DNA of 64,000 bases from Symbiotaphrina buchneri (GCA_001599915.1 BCIG01000011.1:248001-312000); one strand, 5' to 3'; counted from the first letter of the stretch, positions 46,585 through 56,068 are shown. The notes: generated by a model not told the origin, from the letters alone. Program-made: numbers and translations.

Positions 46585-46700
46585 TCCGATATGGTGTAGC
46601 GGTTAGCATACCTGGTTTTCACCATGAGCAATCACGTGAGCCATCACGTGATGTTCACATGATCTCCCAGGCGACCCGGGTTCGATTCCCGGTATTGGAA
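46585..46700 (+). tRNA. tRNA-Glu (UUC) with a 44-nt intron
   Basis: The mature part folds as a cloverleaf. The acceptor stem is TCCGATA with TATTGGA, the D-arm GTGTAGCGGTTAGCAT carries the A-box, the anticodon stem CCTGG pairs with CCAGG, and the 7-base loop TTTTCAC has anticodon TTC. The T-arm CCGGG-TTCGATT-CCCGG is the B-box. Base 73 is A at 46700. The intron (46622-46665) sits at the canonical position after base 37 and contains two ATCACGTGA-type words. A T7 run at 46726-46732 is the Pol III stop. It lies at the left edge of the accessory island. Confidence 0.93.
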
Positions 46701-46725
46701 CAAATTGTATACCTTGGTGGGCATA

Positions 46726-46732
46726 TTTTTTT
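46726..46732 (+). terminator. RNA polymerase III T-run terminator of tRNA-Glu
   Basis: Seven T residues 25 bp after the tRNA end, the normal Pol III termination signal. Confidence 0.7.
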
Positions 46733-46860
46733 CTCTTTTCCTTTTCCTTTCTCTTTTCCTTTTCCTTTTTCTTTTCCTTTTCCTTTTTCTTTTCCTTTTC
46801 CTTTTCCTTTTCCTTTTCCTTTTCTTTAATTCCTTCTTTCTTTCTCTTTCCCAAACCTAG
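46733..46860. repeat. Polypyrimidine microsatellite (TTTTCC)n
   Basis: About 100 bp of near-perfect CTTTTC/CCTTTT hexamers from 46733 to about 46826, continuing as a degenerate T/C-rich stretch to about 46855. Read on the minus strand it gives an artificial KEKEKE frame. Confidence 0.9.
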
Positions 46861-46949
46861 GTCCAAGCAGGACACAGGGTCTTACCTGTGCCAGGATCAT
46901 CTACAGCCACCAGATGTAGGAAGGAAGAAGTTGATACCAGCGAAACGGA

Positions 46950-47146
46950 AGTGCGACCACCCAGGTGGACTTCGATAACCGTTCTGAAGGATTATGTACT
47001 TTTAGTAGGGCCGTTGCTGTTGGCCTGTCGTGACTTGGCCGTGGATAGTGGTGCGACCACCCAGGTGGACCTTGACAGCCGTTTCAAAGGATCACGTACT
47101 CTAAATGGTGCCACTGCGGTTAAGCCTGTCGTCTTGGCCATGGCAC
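46950..47146. repeat. Diverged tandem duplication, unit about 101 bp
   Basis: Unit 1 (46950-47050) and unit 2 (47051-47146) both begin GTGCGACCACCCAGGTGGAC. They share the order of GATAACCGTT/GACAGCCGTT, AAGGAT, GTACT, GGCCTGTCG/AAGCCTGTCG and CTTGGCC with many substitutions. Each unit carries the palindrome CCACCCAGGTGG. It lies at the left of the accessory island. Confidence 0.75.
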
Positions 47147-47474
47147 GAATTTTTCTCAACATACATCTTCATGGTTCTCTACTTGTAGTCGTCTGTGGTA
47201 TCAGTGATAGAGACTCTGTTACACACGGGAAAACAAAAGGGTCATTATCAGCACAGGGGGAAAGGTTTACTTCCCGCGAGTTGTGTTATCGAGTTGAGCA
47301 TACTACATAGTGAGGTACATTGTCCAGCCATAGAGCATATATTAGTGTAGGATAGATGCTAGAGCTAGGTATGAAAGGGAGTAAGCGATCCCGTTTTGCT
47401 GGTAGCAGCTCACAACGTAGGCCATGCTGATGTTCTAAACCGCCGCGCGGTACTCAAGTAGGCACCAAGGTGTC

Positions 47475-48251
47475 TTAGGCAAGAGAAGCTTTGGTTCTCT
47501 TAGTAAGAGAAGCTTTGGTTCTCTTAGTTGACATCGAAGGTCCAACTTCACTTTCGTGGTCTGACTCTTCCTTCCATCCCTCTGCGTCCTCAGAAGATTC
47601 AGCTTGATCAGACTCTATCGCCTCGCTCTCTTCCGACGCTGATATCCCGACATCCTTTTCTGCCACTGCTGCGCCCTTGGATATCCGCGCCCTCTTTGCA
47701 CGAGAGGTTTGGCTCTTGCCTTTCAACTGCAATCCAACAGAGAGGAAGACATCAACTAGGGTGTCTCCATCCATATTTGCCAGCTCAGAGGACTCGGATT
47801 CTCCTCGCTGGTCTAGCACCCACGTTCTCCAGGCCCTTGCCCGAGGCAAGGTATTGCTGGTCTGCTTGACCATAAACTTATCCTTCGCGTATCCGTCAGA
47901 AAGGCGGACATAGAGATCTACTTCGGCATCTGTCGACGTCGACTTTCGCTTGTGTGTAGATGCAGGTGCTCTCCACGTCGCCCTATCAGTACGGACAACC
48001 TTTGAATGGATTGACTTTACTTACTGCCCAATGGTCCCACCTAGGTGCTGTAAGATTAAGTCAACCTTTTGCATGAGAACGCTCTGAAGCCGCTGTATGT
48101 CCTGTAGTGACCTTGCCAATATGTCGGTGCGGATTTCTAGTACTCGATGCCCCGCACTCAATGCATCGCTGACGGCAGAGGGCCACTCATGACTGAGAGT
48201 GATGTCCGGGACGGCTTCCGGCAGAGCTCCTTTGGTCTTCTTGGAAGGCAT
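47475..48251 (-). CDS. Unidentified protein with acidic and basic-repeat tail (island gene 1)
   Basis: Exons 48025-48251 and 47475-47982 join over a 42-bp intron (TIGQ-ATWRAPASTHKRK) to give 244 residues. The N-terminal part is a short helical region (EIRTDILARSLQDIQRLQSV, LMQKVDLILQHLGG). A middle region WRTWVLDQRGESESSELANM precedes VDVFLSVGLQLKG. An acidic stretch (ASEESEAIESDQAESSED) follows. The C-terminus has a tandem basic repeat TKRTKASL TKRTKASLA encoded by two near-identical DNA repeats at 47475-47528. I know no family. It lies directly downstream of the recombinase on the same strand and is probably cargo of the same element. Confidence 0.65.
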
Positions 48252-48738
48252 GATGTTTGCCTCGGCTTTGATTGTCAGTGGTTCGTCTCCGTGGTCGTAG
48301 AAGTGTGTGTCATGGTAGATTCGCCAGAGGGGAACGCGTAAGGAGCGCGGAGTCACGCGACTCCTTTGGAGCCCACCGTACGCCGTACCATGGTGACGGA
48401 AGGAACCACCGCCACCACCTAGGCAGGACAAGAAATAGTGCCAGAGGTATGAAGAAGAGTAGGTTTAAGAGGATACGAATGAGGAGACCTTTCAGATACT
48501 TGAGCAAAGCTGATAAGGATTTATCTTGAGCAAAGCTGACAGGACCACCCATCCAGCACCATCAAGGATCATACGCAAAGCTCAAGCCCATGGCAATAAT
48601 CTCTATGCAAGGCTGATAAGATTAAATGTTCTGCAAAGCCCACATAACGACCTTTCTTGCAAAGTTGGTACTTCTGATCATATTTGCCGCGACTTCCGTT
48701 AGAATCATCTCCTCCCGCAATGGCCGATGACATGTGGT
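48252..48738. other. Spacer between island gene 1 and the recombinase gene
   Basis: A 490 bp non-coding stretch with repeated GAGCAAAGCTGA/GCAAAGC words at 48490-48670 (TTGAGCAAAGCTGA at least twice, plus CGCAAAGCTCA and TGCAAGGCTGA). It is probably the promoter of island gene 1 and the 3' flank of the recombinase. Confidence 0.45.
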
Positions 48739-51340
48739 CTATGCGCGGGAAATCGTCTTGGGATCACGTATTTCGACGGACAGCGCGGAACCGAAGCTGA
48801 AGAACTCCTTTGAGCCGGATTCAGAAGCTTTGGAACTCTTGCCATAGACCATTGGAGCGTTCTCACCATCATGATGTTTCCTTTTACCTCCGACGGTAAA
48901 GACCGGGCTAGAGGTGCAGCCTTTCAGGCTGGCCAGAACAGGTGTCTCCAGAGCCACACTCGATTCAGAACTTTGCCATTCCACGACCGACTGTTTCCGT
49001 CTCTTCTCATAGTCCACTCTAGCAGCCTTCCTGACCGTCGTATCCTTCGTCCAATCCGCACTGTACCACCCTGCTTCAAGCATACGTTGTCTGTGCTCGT
49101 AGCCGTCTGATCCATGTGTCAGATGGTATTCGAGATCTGTACGTCTAGAGAAGTCTCTCCCACATCCATAAGGACACACCCAGCGGGTACCAGGCTCGTG
49201 TTCTGAGTCAATCTTTCTCCTCCATTTAAACAGTCCTGTGTGTACACTGGAATCCAAATGTCTCCGGAGATCAGATACGGATTTATACCACTTCTCCTGT
49301 GCTCTTGTGCTCAGTATAATGCAGTTGGAAAGGCTTTGCCTTTACACACCTTTGAATCGCTGCTAATGGTCTCATCACCTAGGCAGAGATGGCATTGCCT
49401 TGGGTCCCCCGCCCTTTGGTTCTGGATTTGTAGCATCCATTTAATGAATGTCTGGGTCAGCTCCGCATAGCCTTCCGCATCAGCCAGGGAGGTACTTTGC
49501 AAAGCCTCATCCACGTCGACATGGTCGTTGGTAGTGGCTTCCGGACCATGGTCCTTGACCACGCCGTCATCAGAGTGCGCCTCACACACATCCCTGTACA
49601 CATCAGGGAGGTCATCCTCGAGCACGGAATCCTCTTCGGCGGATGAGGCTTGGTTCTTCACCCACTCGTGGACTATGTCGATGAGAGCGCTTCGTCGGGC
49701 GAGCTGTTGCCGGCGTTGGTCAAGCTCATCCAAGGTCATAGTAGCTCGAGTCAATTCGCGTTCATGTTCAAGAAGAGCGCCTAGAGCTTGCTTTCTCAGC
49801 CTTCGTGCGATATTCCAGGCCTCCGCCGGCGTCCCAGTTTGTGAAGCAGCACGCCACGACTCATCGGCCTCAACATAGTTTCGTATGAAGATAGCCCGGT
49901 CTCTGTCTTGGATCACACGAAGACTAGCGTGTAACGCCACGCTGGATTCCGCCTCTAGAGCTTCTCTGTTGGCCAACTCACCCATTGTGAGAGCGTACAC
50001 GTCCAGATCGTACAAGCCCTGGTCGTAGTAATCCTCGAAGGTCGTTGTACCCAGACGATGGGCCAAGTAGGTCCCTGCAGTATCGGGGTTGGTTGCACGC
50101 GAGATAACAGTCCCAGCTTTCCGCCGCCATGCGTAGAATGTCGACCCCTCGGGATATCCTGTATGGAGGACACGGACCCGGAGGTAGTCACTTAGCGAGG
50201 TCGTCGACATTGGAGCCATTCGACCCCAGTCAATCGCCTGGGTCCCGGCACCACTCGCAAGAAAGACAGGTTGGTCAAGGACAGAATTCTTAATCCTTAT
50301 ATGGTAATCTGTGCCTCGCAAGAGAGAGTCTATGGTTGAGTGATCCTCCAAGTAACCTCGGCGGACGAGGATTATGACCAGCCTTAGACCGATTGAGAAT
50401 GGAATATTCTCATAACTCTGTGGGCTACGCACTGTCTGACATAAGATTTGAGGGCGCTCCACAGCGCCCCATTTAGCTGGAAACATCAGCAGTGATCGGG
50501 CTGAAATCCATCCAAGCGAGACTATACCTTTGATTGCACGAAAAGTGAACTTGACCGTGAACTTCATTGCACAGTCAGGCTGGCGAGTGACTTCGATGTC
50601 CTCCCATCGCAGATATTTCCCTTCGCGTCTTTTTCCTTCTGCCATGGTGCTGGGCCTGACACCACAGACAAAAGCAATAAGCCAAGCGAGGTGATGTTGT
50701 TCAGATACCTCTACTGGTGTCCCCTTGTCAACGTCGAAATCAATCAGATGCTTGACCTCGTGTCGGCCCATGTATGCTTTGGGTCGGGGATCGGCAACAC
50801 CGAGCTCCTGAACCGTCCACTGCAGGCCCTCCTGGATCCGTACCCAGGCTTGGTCACTCCAGCCACTTCCTCTCTTTCGGAGAGCCCAGAACTTCAGAGT
50901 GTTTTTCCGGTTTGTGATCGTGGAGTACCTGGGACGCGTATTTCGAGGATTGTTCGGCTGTATTAAATGTAACAAGGCGACAAAGTGACTTAGGTAAGTG
51001 AGCATTAACACTAGCTGAGACTCAGGGGAAACACTCACAGTGCCAGGGTACTCCCGAACAGTTCGTCGTTGTCCGGGAAGAGTATGTGGTCACTCTTATC
51101 CGACATCCATTCTTCCTGGGTAAGACCCAATTTTTGATCGTCTTCAATAAGATCCCACATCACCAAGCGATATTCTTTGAGGTGGGCGTCTTGCTCATAT
51201 ATAGTGCTAGGTGCATGCCACCGGAAGCCCTTGCTCGCATCGTAAGTGTTCCTGATTTGGCTGATACGATGCTGGAGCTCGCCATTTTCCCTCAAGCCCG
51301 CTAGGGTCTTAGAAATGCCCGCAAGCGCAGGTGCCGACAT
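48739..51340 (-). CDS. Tyrosine recombinase (DUF3435-like) with two C-terminal C2H2 fingers
   Basis: Four exons are inferred: 51039-51340, 50528-50928, 49350-50476 and 48739-49296, giving 795 residues from MSAPALAGISKTLAG. Introns at 50929-51038 and 49297-49349 are clear. The 51-bp intron at 50477-50527 is in frame without a stop. Catalytic tyrosine-recombinase boxes are present: the first Arg in LIAFVCGVRPSTM (about residue 192), the YAWRRKAG box (about 349-352), LAHRLG, and Tyr in TTFEDYYDQG (about 384). A Glu/Arg-rich helical segment follows. Then come two zinc fingers: CHLCLGDETISSDSK leading to DLRRHLDSSVH, split by the last intron, and CPYGCGRDFSRRTDLEYHLTH. DUF3435/Crypton/Starship enzymes move DNA by tyrosine-mediated strand exchange. 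The core looks intact. Whether it is a true Starship captain is open. Confidence 0.85.
50477..50527 (-). other. 51-bp in-frame stop-less intron of the recombinase gene
   Basis: Donor GTATAG follows ATCAAAG, a CTGAT branch-like word precedes the acceptor TTTCCAG, and splicing removes 17 residues between FRAIK and KWGAVERPQ. It is the same length and type as the stop-less intron in the FHA gene. Confidence 0.6.
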
Positions 51341-52744
51341 CTTGAAGGAAGGCTTAGCTGCAAACAGGGAGGAGAGGCAAAAGAACGCGAGAACAGGCAG
51401 AGACCTGGTGCTGTAGAGAGATCGCGCGAGATGGTGGTAGGGCGAGCAACACAGGAAGAGACCGAGGGGAGGTGAAGGATGATATATGGTGGTACCGTTA
51501 GACAGTACAGGAAGAGATATGAAGGAGGTGAAGAAAGACAGATGAGAGAGAGCGTCCCCTAAACCAAGTCTTGATGGTGACTCAGACAAGGCAAGGTACT
51601 TAAGACACATAAAGCAGGTATGGTCGGGTACAGAGAGTAAGGGAGTAGCTGGGTAAGGTAGCTACCTAGGTAGACACGAAAATCAAAGTTGGTACCTTCC
51701 GTACGGAGGCACGTGGGTGTCTTCACAGCAACTACGCCCCAACCAATGCGGGTCGCTAGGACAGGACCTGGCACTTGATTGCAATATGTTGCTTCAATCC
51801 GGTCCCGTCTATTCTCACGGCGTAAGCTGCTCACAACAGGCGGCAGCACTAAGGTAGCTTTCTCTCCGACCACGATGGCTTCCCTCGGCAGGAGTTGCTA
51901 TTGATGCCCCAGCGTGACGGATCTGCTTGGTCCAGGCTTCCCAGAGTCCTCCCTACCGTTTCATGCCAGCAAGGAGAGTATGCCAGAGACATCACTCTAC
52001 ACCGCTCCATGGGACGGACCGTGTAGCTAGGGCAGGCAGGGTGCAGAAATACCTTACGCCGCACGTTCGAGACACCCACAAGTCCACTTGGATCGTATCT
52101 TTGACCAAGATATACACTTCGATCACCCAGGTGAGCAGCCAAAGCTTGAAGACAACCAAGGCAACGTTCTGGGACAGACGAGCGTGAGCGGTTGGGCCTT
52201 GATGGAGGAGCAGGCGGAGTACCTGCTATTTCACAATTTATTGGGGAATCGAGAAATCGAAACTCGTTTCCCAGCAGGTCCGTGCTCAGCTCTGTGAACC
52301 TAGGTACCTTAGTGGCTCTCGGACTCTAAAAACATCCTCACACAAACGCGCGGACTACTCCCAGCTTCCTCCGGCATGTGATGAAGACTATGTTCCGTGC
52401 AGCACCTCCGGCGGTCCACGAAAGGATGACTTCAGCCTTCTCGAAGAAGCCTTGCAAGCAATGCTTTTTGAAGCAGTAGGAGCGCGGCGTGCCAGAATCC
52501 AACCGTCCTTCCAAGAATGTGACCAAGGTCGATGCTTAGCTGAGGCCTACGGCGAAGTGGGTAAGGTACCTAGGCCGCCAAATGAAGATTAATGAGTAAG
52601 TCGAGTCCAGTGGTGGTGTTGAGAGACAACGTCGGACAAATGAGAGGACGCCATGGAAAAGCCTCAGTCTGGAGTCAATGCCGTCTGTACAGTGTTCATG
52701 GAGCTTTTGACTGGTTCTTAGACCTGAGTGGTCAATGCGATTGA
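51341..52744. other. Spacer upstream of the recombinase; isolated coding-like fragment on the plus strand
   Basis: A 1.4 kb stretch. The part before the recombinase start is pyrimidine-rich in its own direction, as expected for a promoter. From about 52070 to 52297 the plus strand reads as a coding-like fragment (DRIFDQDIHFDHPGEQPKL, GWALMEEQAEYLLFHNLLGN) without a start codon. It may be another captured gene piece. A CACCCAGGTG palindrome lies inside it at 52124-52133. Confidence 0.45.
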
Positions 52745-53599
52745 CTAGATAGATTCCAATGGGAACCTCTCATTGAACAGAGCATTGACCACTGGGTCAC
52801 CATCATCCGAGTCCTCATCAGAATGCTCGTTCATGTCCATGTCCTCGTCAGGAGAGTCCTCAGGGCCGGGTCCGCCTCCCTCCACTTCAGACCGTCCACT
52901 TCCTTCATCTGTCTCGGATCCACTCTTGGATCCACTCAGTATGCTTTCCTCCTCTTGTTCTTCCATTGCCCAGTAGCGTTCCCAATCTCGTTCTATACCC
53001 GGGGCAAACCTTTCTCTCAGGGTCTTGGGCCTGGTGCCCCAAGGACGTTCAATGGCGGTGATAGCACCACCTAGACGAACAGCAAGGTCTGTCGCCATAG
53101 CGGCGACGCGTTCTCCATCTCTTTCTGTGCTTTTTCCAATTGCTTCTAATGCTTGTTGGGTCGATGCCAACAAGCCAAAGGCTTGACCCAACGCTGTTTC
53201 ATATACACCAGCTATGGGGTTTTGTTCTTTCTGACTCCTTTTTTTTGGGAGTTGTCTTCCTGCTTCTTCGAAACATTTTTTGATCCTTCCTGTAACATGT
53301 TGACGCCAGGGTTTATCATTATTCTCTCCCGTTACGCACCAATTGTCTTTGATGAGGAGCCCATACTTGTCAAAGAGATAAATATCCCCAAGCTTTATAG
53401 CATCGCCATTCTCGAGTAAGGCGTAATGCCATTGACTTCCTTTATTATGGGTATATACCCATTTCCCTGTATCGGTAGTACCGATAAGTAGCTTGTTCGA
53501 GTTTGTAAGCCAAACGTTCCCTGTGTTGTCTTGATCTAAACCAGGTGTCCCTTGCAGTTCTGGGTATTGGTTCATTGGTTGGCTTGTTCTATTGAACAT
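52745..53599 (-). CDS. Unidentified acidic-tailed protein (island gene 2)
   Basis: A 284-residue frame from the ATG at 53599 (MFNRTSQPMNQYPELQGTPG). The frame is open further upstream into the minisatellite, but that part is repeat DNA. A spliced 5' exon is possible because a TTCATCCTGGTACAG acceptor-like sequence precedes it at about 53650. The N-terminal half is rich in Trp, Gly and Asn (TGNVWLTNSNKLLIGTTD, GSQWHYALLENGD, LGDIYLFDKYG) and looks like a small beta-rich fold. The middle is helical (CFEEAGRQLPKKRSQKEQ, ALGQAFGLLASTQQALEAIG). The last 70 residues are Glu/Asp/Ser/Gly-rich. I know no family. It is co-oriented with the recombinase. Confidence 0.6.
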   Translation of the reverse strand: MFNRTSQPMNQYPELQGTPGLDQDNTGNVWLTNSNKLLIGTTDTGKWVYTHNKGSQWHYALLENGDAIKLGDIYLFDKYGLLIKDNWCVTGENNDKPWRQHVTGRIKKCFEEAGRQLPKKRSQKEQNPIAGVYETALGQAFGLLASTQQALEAIGKSTERDGERVAAMATDLAVRLGGAITAIERPWGTRPKTLRERFAPGIERDWERYWAMEEQEEESILSGSKSGSETDEGSGRSEVEGGGPGPEDSPDEDMDMNEHSDEDSDDGDPVVNALFNERFPLESI

Positions 53600-53697
53600 C
53601 AGTAGCTGTATAGCCGTTATAAGAGAGCAAAACACACCCTGCCATGATGATAGCCTGTACCAGGATGAATTAGCAATGTCTGATAAACCCAAGTGTA

Positions 53698-54270
53698 GAT
53701 GACTACCTGGGTGATCTGAGTGTTGGTCTTCCATACCTAGGTGACTCGTCACGAGTAATGAACAGCGAGTAGAGAATGAAGAGGATGGGTTCGACAGTAG
53801 ATAAGATCGTCTCTTATGGAAATGTATGATCCAAGTGTCGGTCTTCCACACCTAGGTGTCGGAAAATGACTCAACAGGTTCCGAAGACCTGCAGGCAGTC
53901 TTTCGCAGGCACTTCGAATCTCACTTTGCTCCTCTGGAGGAAGAGCAGCACCGGAAACGAAAAAAAGTCGAGATACCACCACCTACGGGCGAAAGAGAAT
54001 CCAGCAGTGACTGGGAAGGGCTTTCAGAAGACGGGCAGGAGGTTGTGGAAGTTGTCGAGCACTCGTCACGAGTAATGAACAGCAAGTAGAGAATGAAGAG
54101 GATGGGTTCGACAGTAGGTAAGATCGTCTCTTATTGAAATGGATGATCCAATGTTGGTCTTCCACACCTAGGTGACAGTCACGAGTAATGAACGGCGAGT
54201 AAGTGAATGAAGACGGTGGGTTTCGACAGTAGGTAAGATCGTCTTTTATTGAAATGGATAATCCTTTCAA
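53698..54270. repeat. Minisatellite with 115-bp unit, interrupted by a 202-bp insert
   Basis: Units start ACTCGTCACGAGTAATGAAC and end TTCCACACCTAGGTG: unit A 53744-53858, unit B 54061-54174, a more diverged partial unit C from 54175 to about 54266, and the end of a further unit at about 53698-53743. A, B and C share the ATGAAGA..GG, TTCGACAGTAG and AAGATCGTC words. The segment 53859-54060 between A and B has no repeat sequence and is coding-like. Confidence 0.85.
53859..54060 (+). pseudogene. Captured fragment of a conserved fungal gene, between minisatellite units
   Basis: On the plus strand the segment reads SENDSTGSEDLQAVFRRHFE, SHFAPLEEEQHRKRKKVEIP, then SSSDWEGLSEDGQEVVEVVE without a stop. 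The pattern Asp-Leu-Gln-x-hydrophobic-Phe-Arg-Arg-His-Phe-Glu followed by a basic run and SDWEGLSE/VEVVEH resembles, from memory, the N-terminal region of a small conserved fungal nuclear protein that I cannot name with certainty. There is no start codon in the segment, and it enters repeat sequence at its end. It is read against the direction of the four island genes. The best explanation is a host gene piece trapped in the repeat array. Confidence 0.5.
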
Positions 54271-54346
54271 CCTAGTAGCTTAGCCACCAGCGTACAAACT
54301 AGAGCTTGAACGTAGCATAAACCATGTCTTCGACAAGTACTATCTT

Positions 54347-55454
54347 TCATCGGTGCTGAAGATTCTGTATCCTAACGACCCTCTCCACAAGCTCTTGAAA
54401 CTTTGAGAGCTCAAATCCCCTTGCCCGTTGTTGGAGTTGAATTGATGCGTCCCCAACCTTGACTAAGTACTGCATTATACCGGTACTCATACGTGCATCC
54501 ACCCAGTCCATTTCCTTGTCTATGACTTCCCTCACATGCTGTATGGTCATTCCCTGGTCACTATCATCGACACAAAGGTTGAGCAAGCTTGTCAGGCGGC
54601 CCAGGCACAATGACAGGTGCCCACATAGCGAGAGAGCATCATTGACCCTCATTTCTAGTTTCTGTGCCTCCAGTTCAACGGTTTTGACCTTCTCCTCCGC
54701 TGCCCTGGTTTCAGCTCTTGCCTGCTCGGTTTCAGCTCTTGCCTGCTCGATCTCTGCCTTTGTGGCATCAGCTCTGGTTTTGGCTTCGGCTTCTGCCTTC
54801 TCTAGCTTGGTCGTTGTACTTGTAACCTTATCTTCAGCCTGTTGCAGCAGCCTCTTGATATCTTCGATCTTTTCATTCGATGCCTGAACGTGCTCCAGGA
54901 TGGTTTGGCGTGTGGTAATCATGCTTTTAGATATGCTTGACTTGTATCGCCTGTTTTATTAGCTTTAATCCACTAAAAGATTGGGTTCACAACTACCCGG
55001 AAACATACCTGCCTGATCTGGCTTTCTTCGATTGACTTGGTGCATCAGATTCAGAATCTTCGAGGGAACGCTTAGCTATGGTGTCCTGGTCAGGAATCTC
55101 CGGACCGGCAAGCTCATATACTCGGCCATGGAAGTGGACGTTTGATTCGTAGTATGGTGGCATACTCTCCCTATCTGCGCGTATTTCACCGAGAGCATCA
55201 AAGTCGAGACTGTAGCGACTTCGAGCTTGTTTGCTCAAACGGGGGATTGCCAACAATAGAATGCCGACGCTCCTATCGGAGAGCTTGCAGCCTGGCACAG
55301 GGAACTTTGGGTCGCCCGGATTACTACCGTCAAACATATCACCATGGACTATAGAGGCAGACTGCGCCATAGCGCCAGGCGATATCCAATAGCTGACCTT
55401 GGTGGGTTGATATTCTTGAAGTTGACCTAGGTGAATGGTAGACTGAGTTGACAA
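54347..55454 (-). CDS. Coiled-coil protein (island gene 3), 5' end uncertain
   Basis: Segments 55009-55454 and 54347-54950 join over a clear 58-bp intron (KKARSG-RYKSSISKSMITT) to about 349 residues. The first part reads QPTKVSYWISPGAMAQSASI, DMFDGSNPGDPKFPVPGCKL, LLLAIPRLSKQARSRYSLDF, and ends in a nuclear-signal-like SQSKKARS. The second part is a long coiled coil (EKIEDIKRLLQQAEDKVTST, then tandem AEIEQARAETEQARAETRAA) and a C-terminal helical domain. The frame begins just after a perfect acceptor-like sequence (TTTGTCAACTCAG at about 55448), so an upstream exon carries the start codon. A spliced candidate reading VATTNEYPEVFIERFKNGAA lies at 55570-55740 but the frames did not join. The first usable internal Met is at MAQSASIVHG. 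No family known. Confidence 0.62.
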
Positions 55455-56068
55455 AGAAAGAAAGAATGCAGTAGGCCGGGAGATGATCGGGGGTATAGAC
55501 GAGCGAAACTGATAGAAACCGTGAATAATTCTGCGATGATGAATATATTCAGCAACCGAATCCTCTTACCTGATCTGTGACTCCTGCCACCTGCAGTGAT
55601 GTCCGGCTGGTATCTCGTAGCCTTGAGCACTTCTAGTATGTTTCAAGAAACATGCAGCCCCATTCTTGAATCTTTCGATGAAGACTTCTGGATATTCATT
55701 GGTGGTAGCCACTTGAAACGGAGTACGTGAAGTGGCTCTATTGGTTTCAGGGCTTCGCTCCGTCTATCAGGGACTTGGTTCTGCATGCCTGAAGAAAGCG
55801 CAAAGACGCAGTGTGCATAGCAGAAGTCCAATGTACAGAGCATGTGACAGAAACCCTGTTAGAGGCAATCGGAACTATGACAAACTCCACCCTAAACAGC
55901 GTATGCGGAAGTGAAAACGGACGGTAGCCCCGGAGACGTTACAATAATGCTCAACCAGACGCCTCTCCGAAATCTACCAGCAGGTATACCGCTAAAATGC
56001 AAAGACCAGAAAACCTGCAACCAAGCGAAGACATAAGAGGGTATATAGCACCATGTGGGCAGCCGGCT
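55455..56068. other. Right margin of the accessory island
   Basis: Holds a probable 5' exon of island gene 3 on the minus strand (TPFQVATTNEYPEVFIERFK, AQGYEIPAGHHCRWQESQIR at about 55565-55745, ending at a GTAAGAG donor) and then about 300 bp of unassigned sequence up to the Rho3 3' end. No terminal repeat or copy of the tRNA-Glu end was found by eye. Confidence 0.4.

Noticed and set aside
46603-46875. Minus-strand frame with long KEKEKE repeats
   Set aside because: It is the reverse reading of the (TTTTCC)n microsatellite and overlaps the tRNA gene.
51341-51610. In-frame extension of the recombinase starting at 51610
   Set aside because: It reads as promoter-like pyrimidine-rich DNA translated into an unlikely Ser/Leu/Pro sequence; the ATG at 51340 gives a normal helical start.
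53600-53851. Upstream extension of island gene 2 (MEDQHSDHPG-like sequence)
   Set aside because: The extension is read from the minisatellite units and recurs in other units, so it is repeat DNA, not a conserved protein start.
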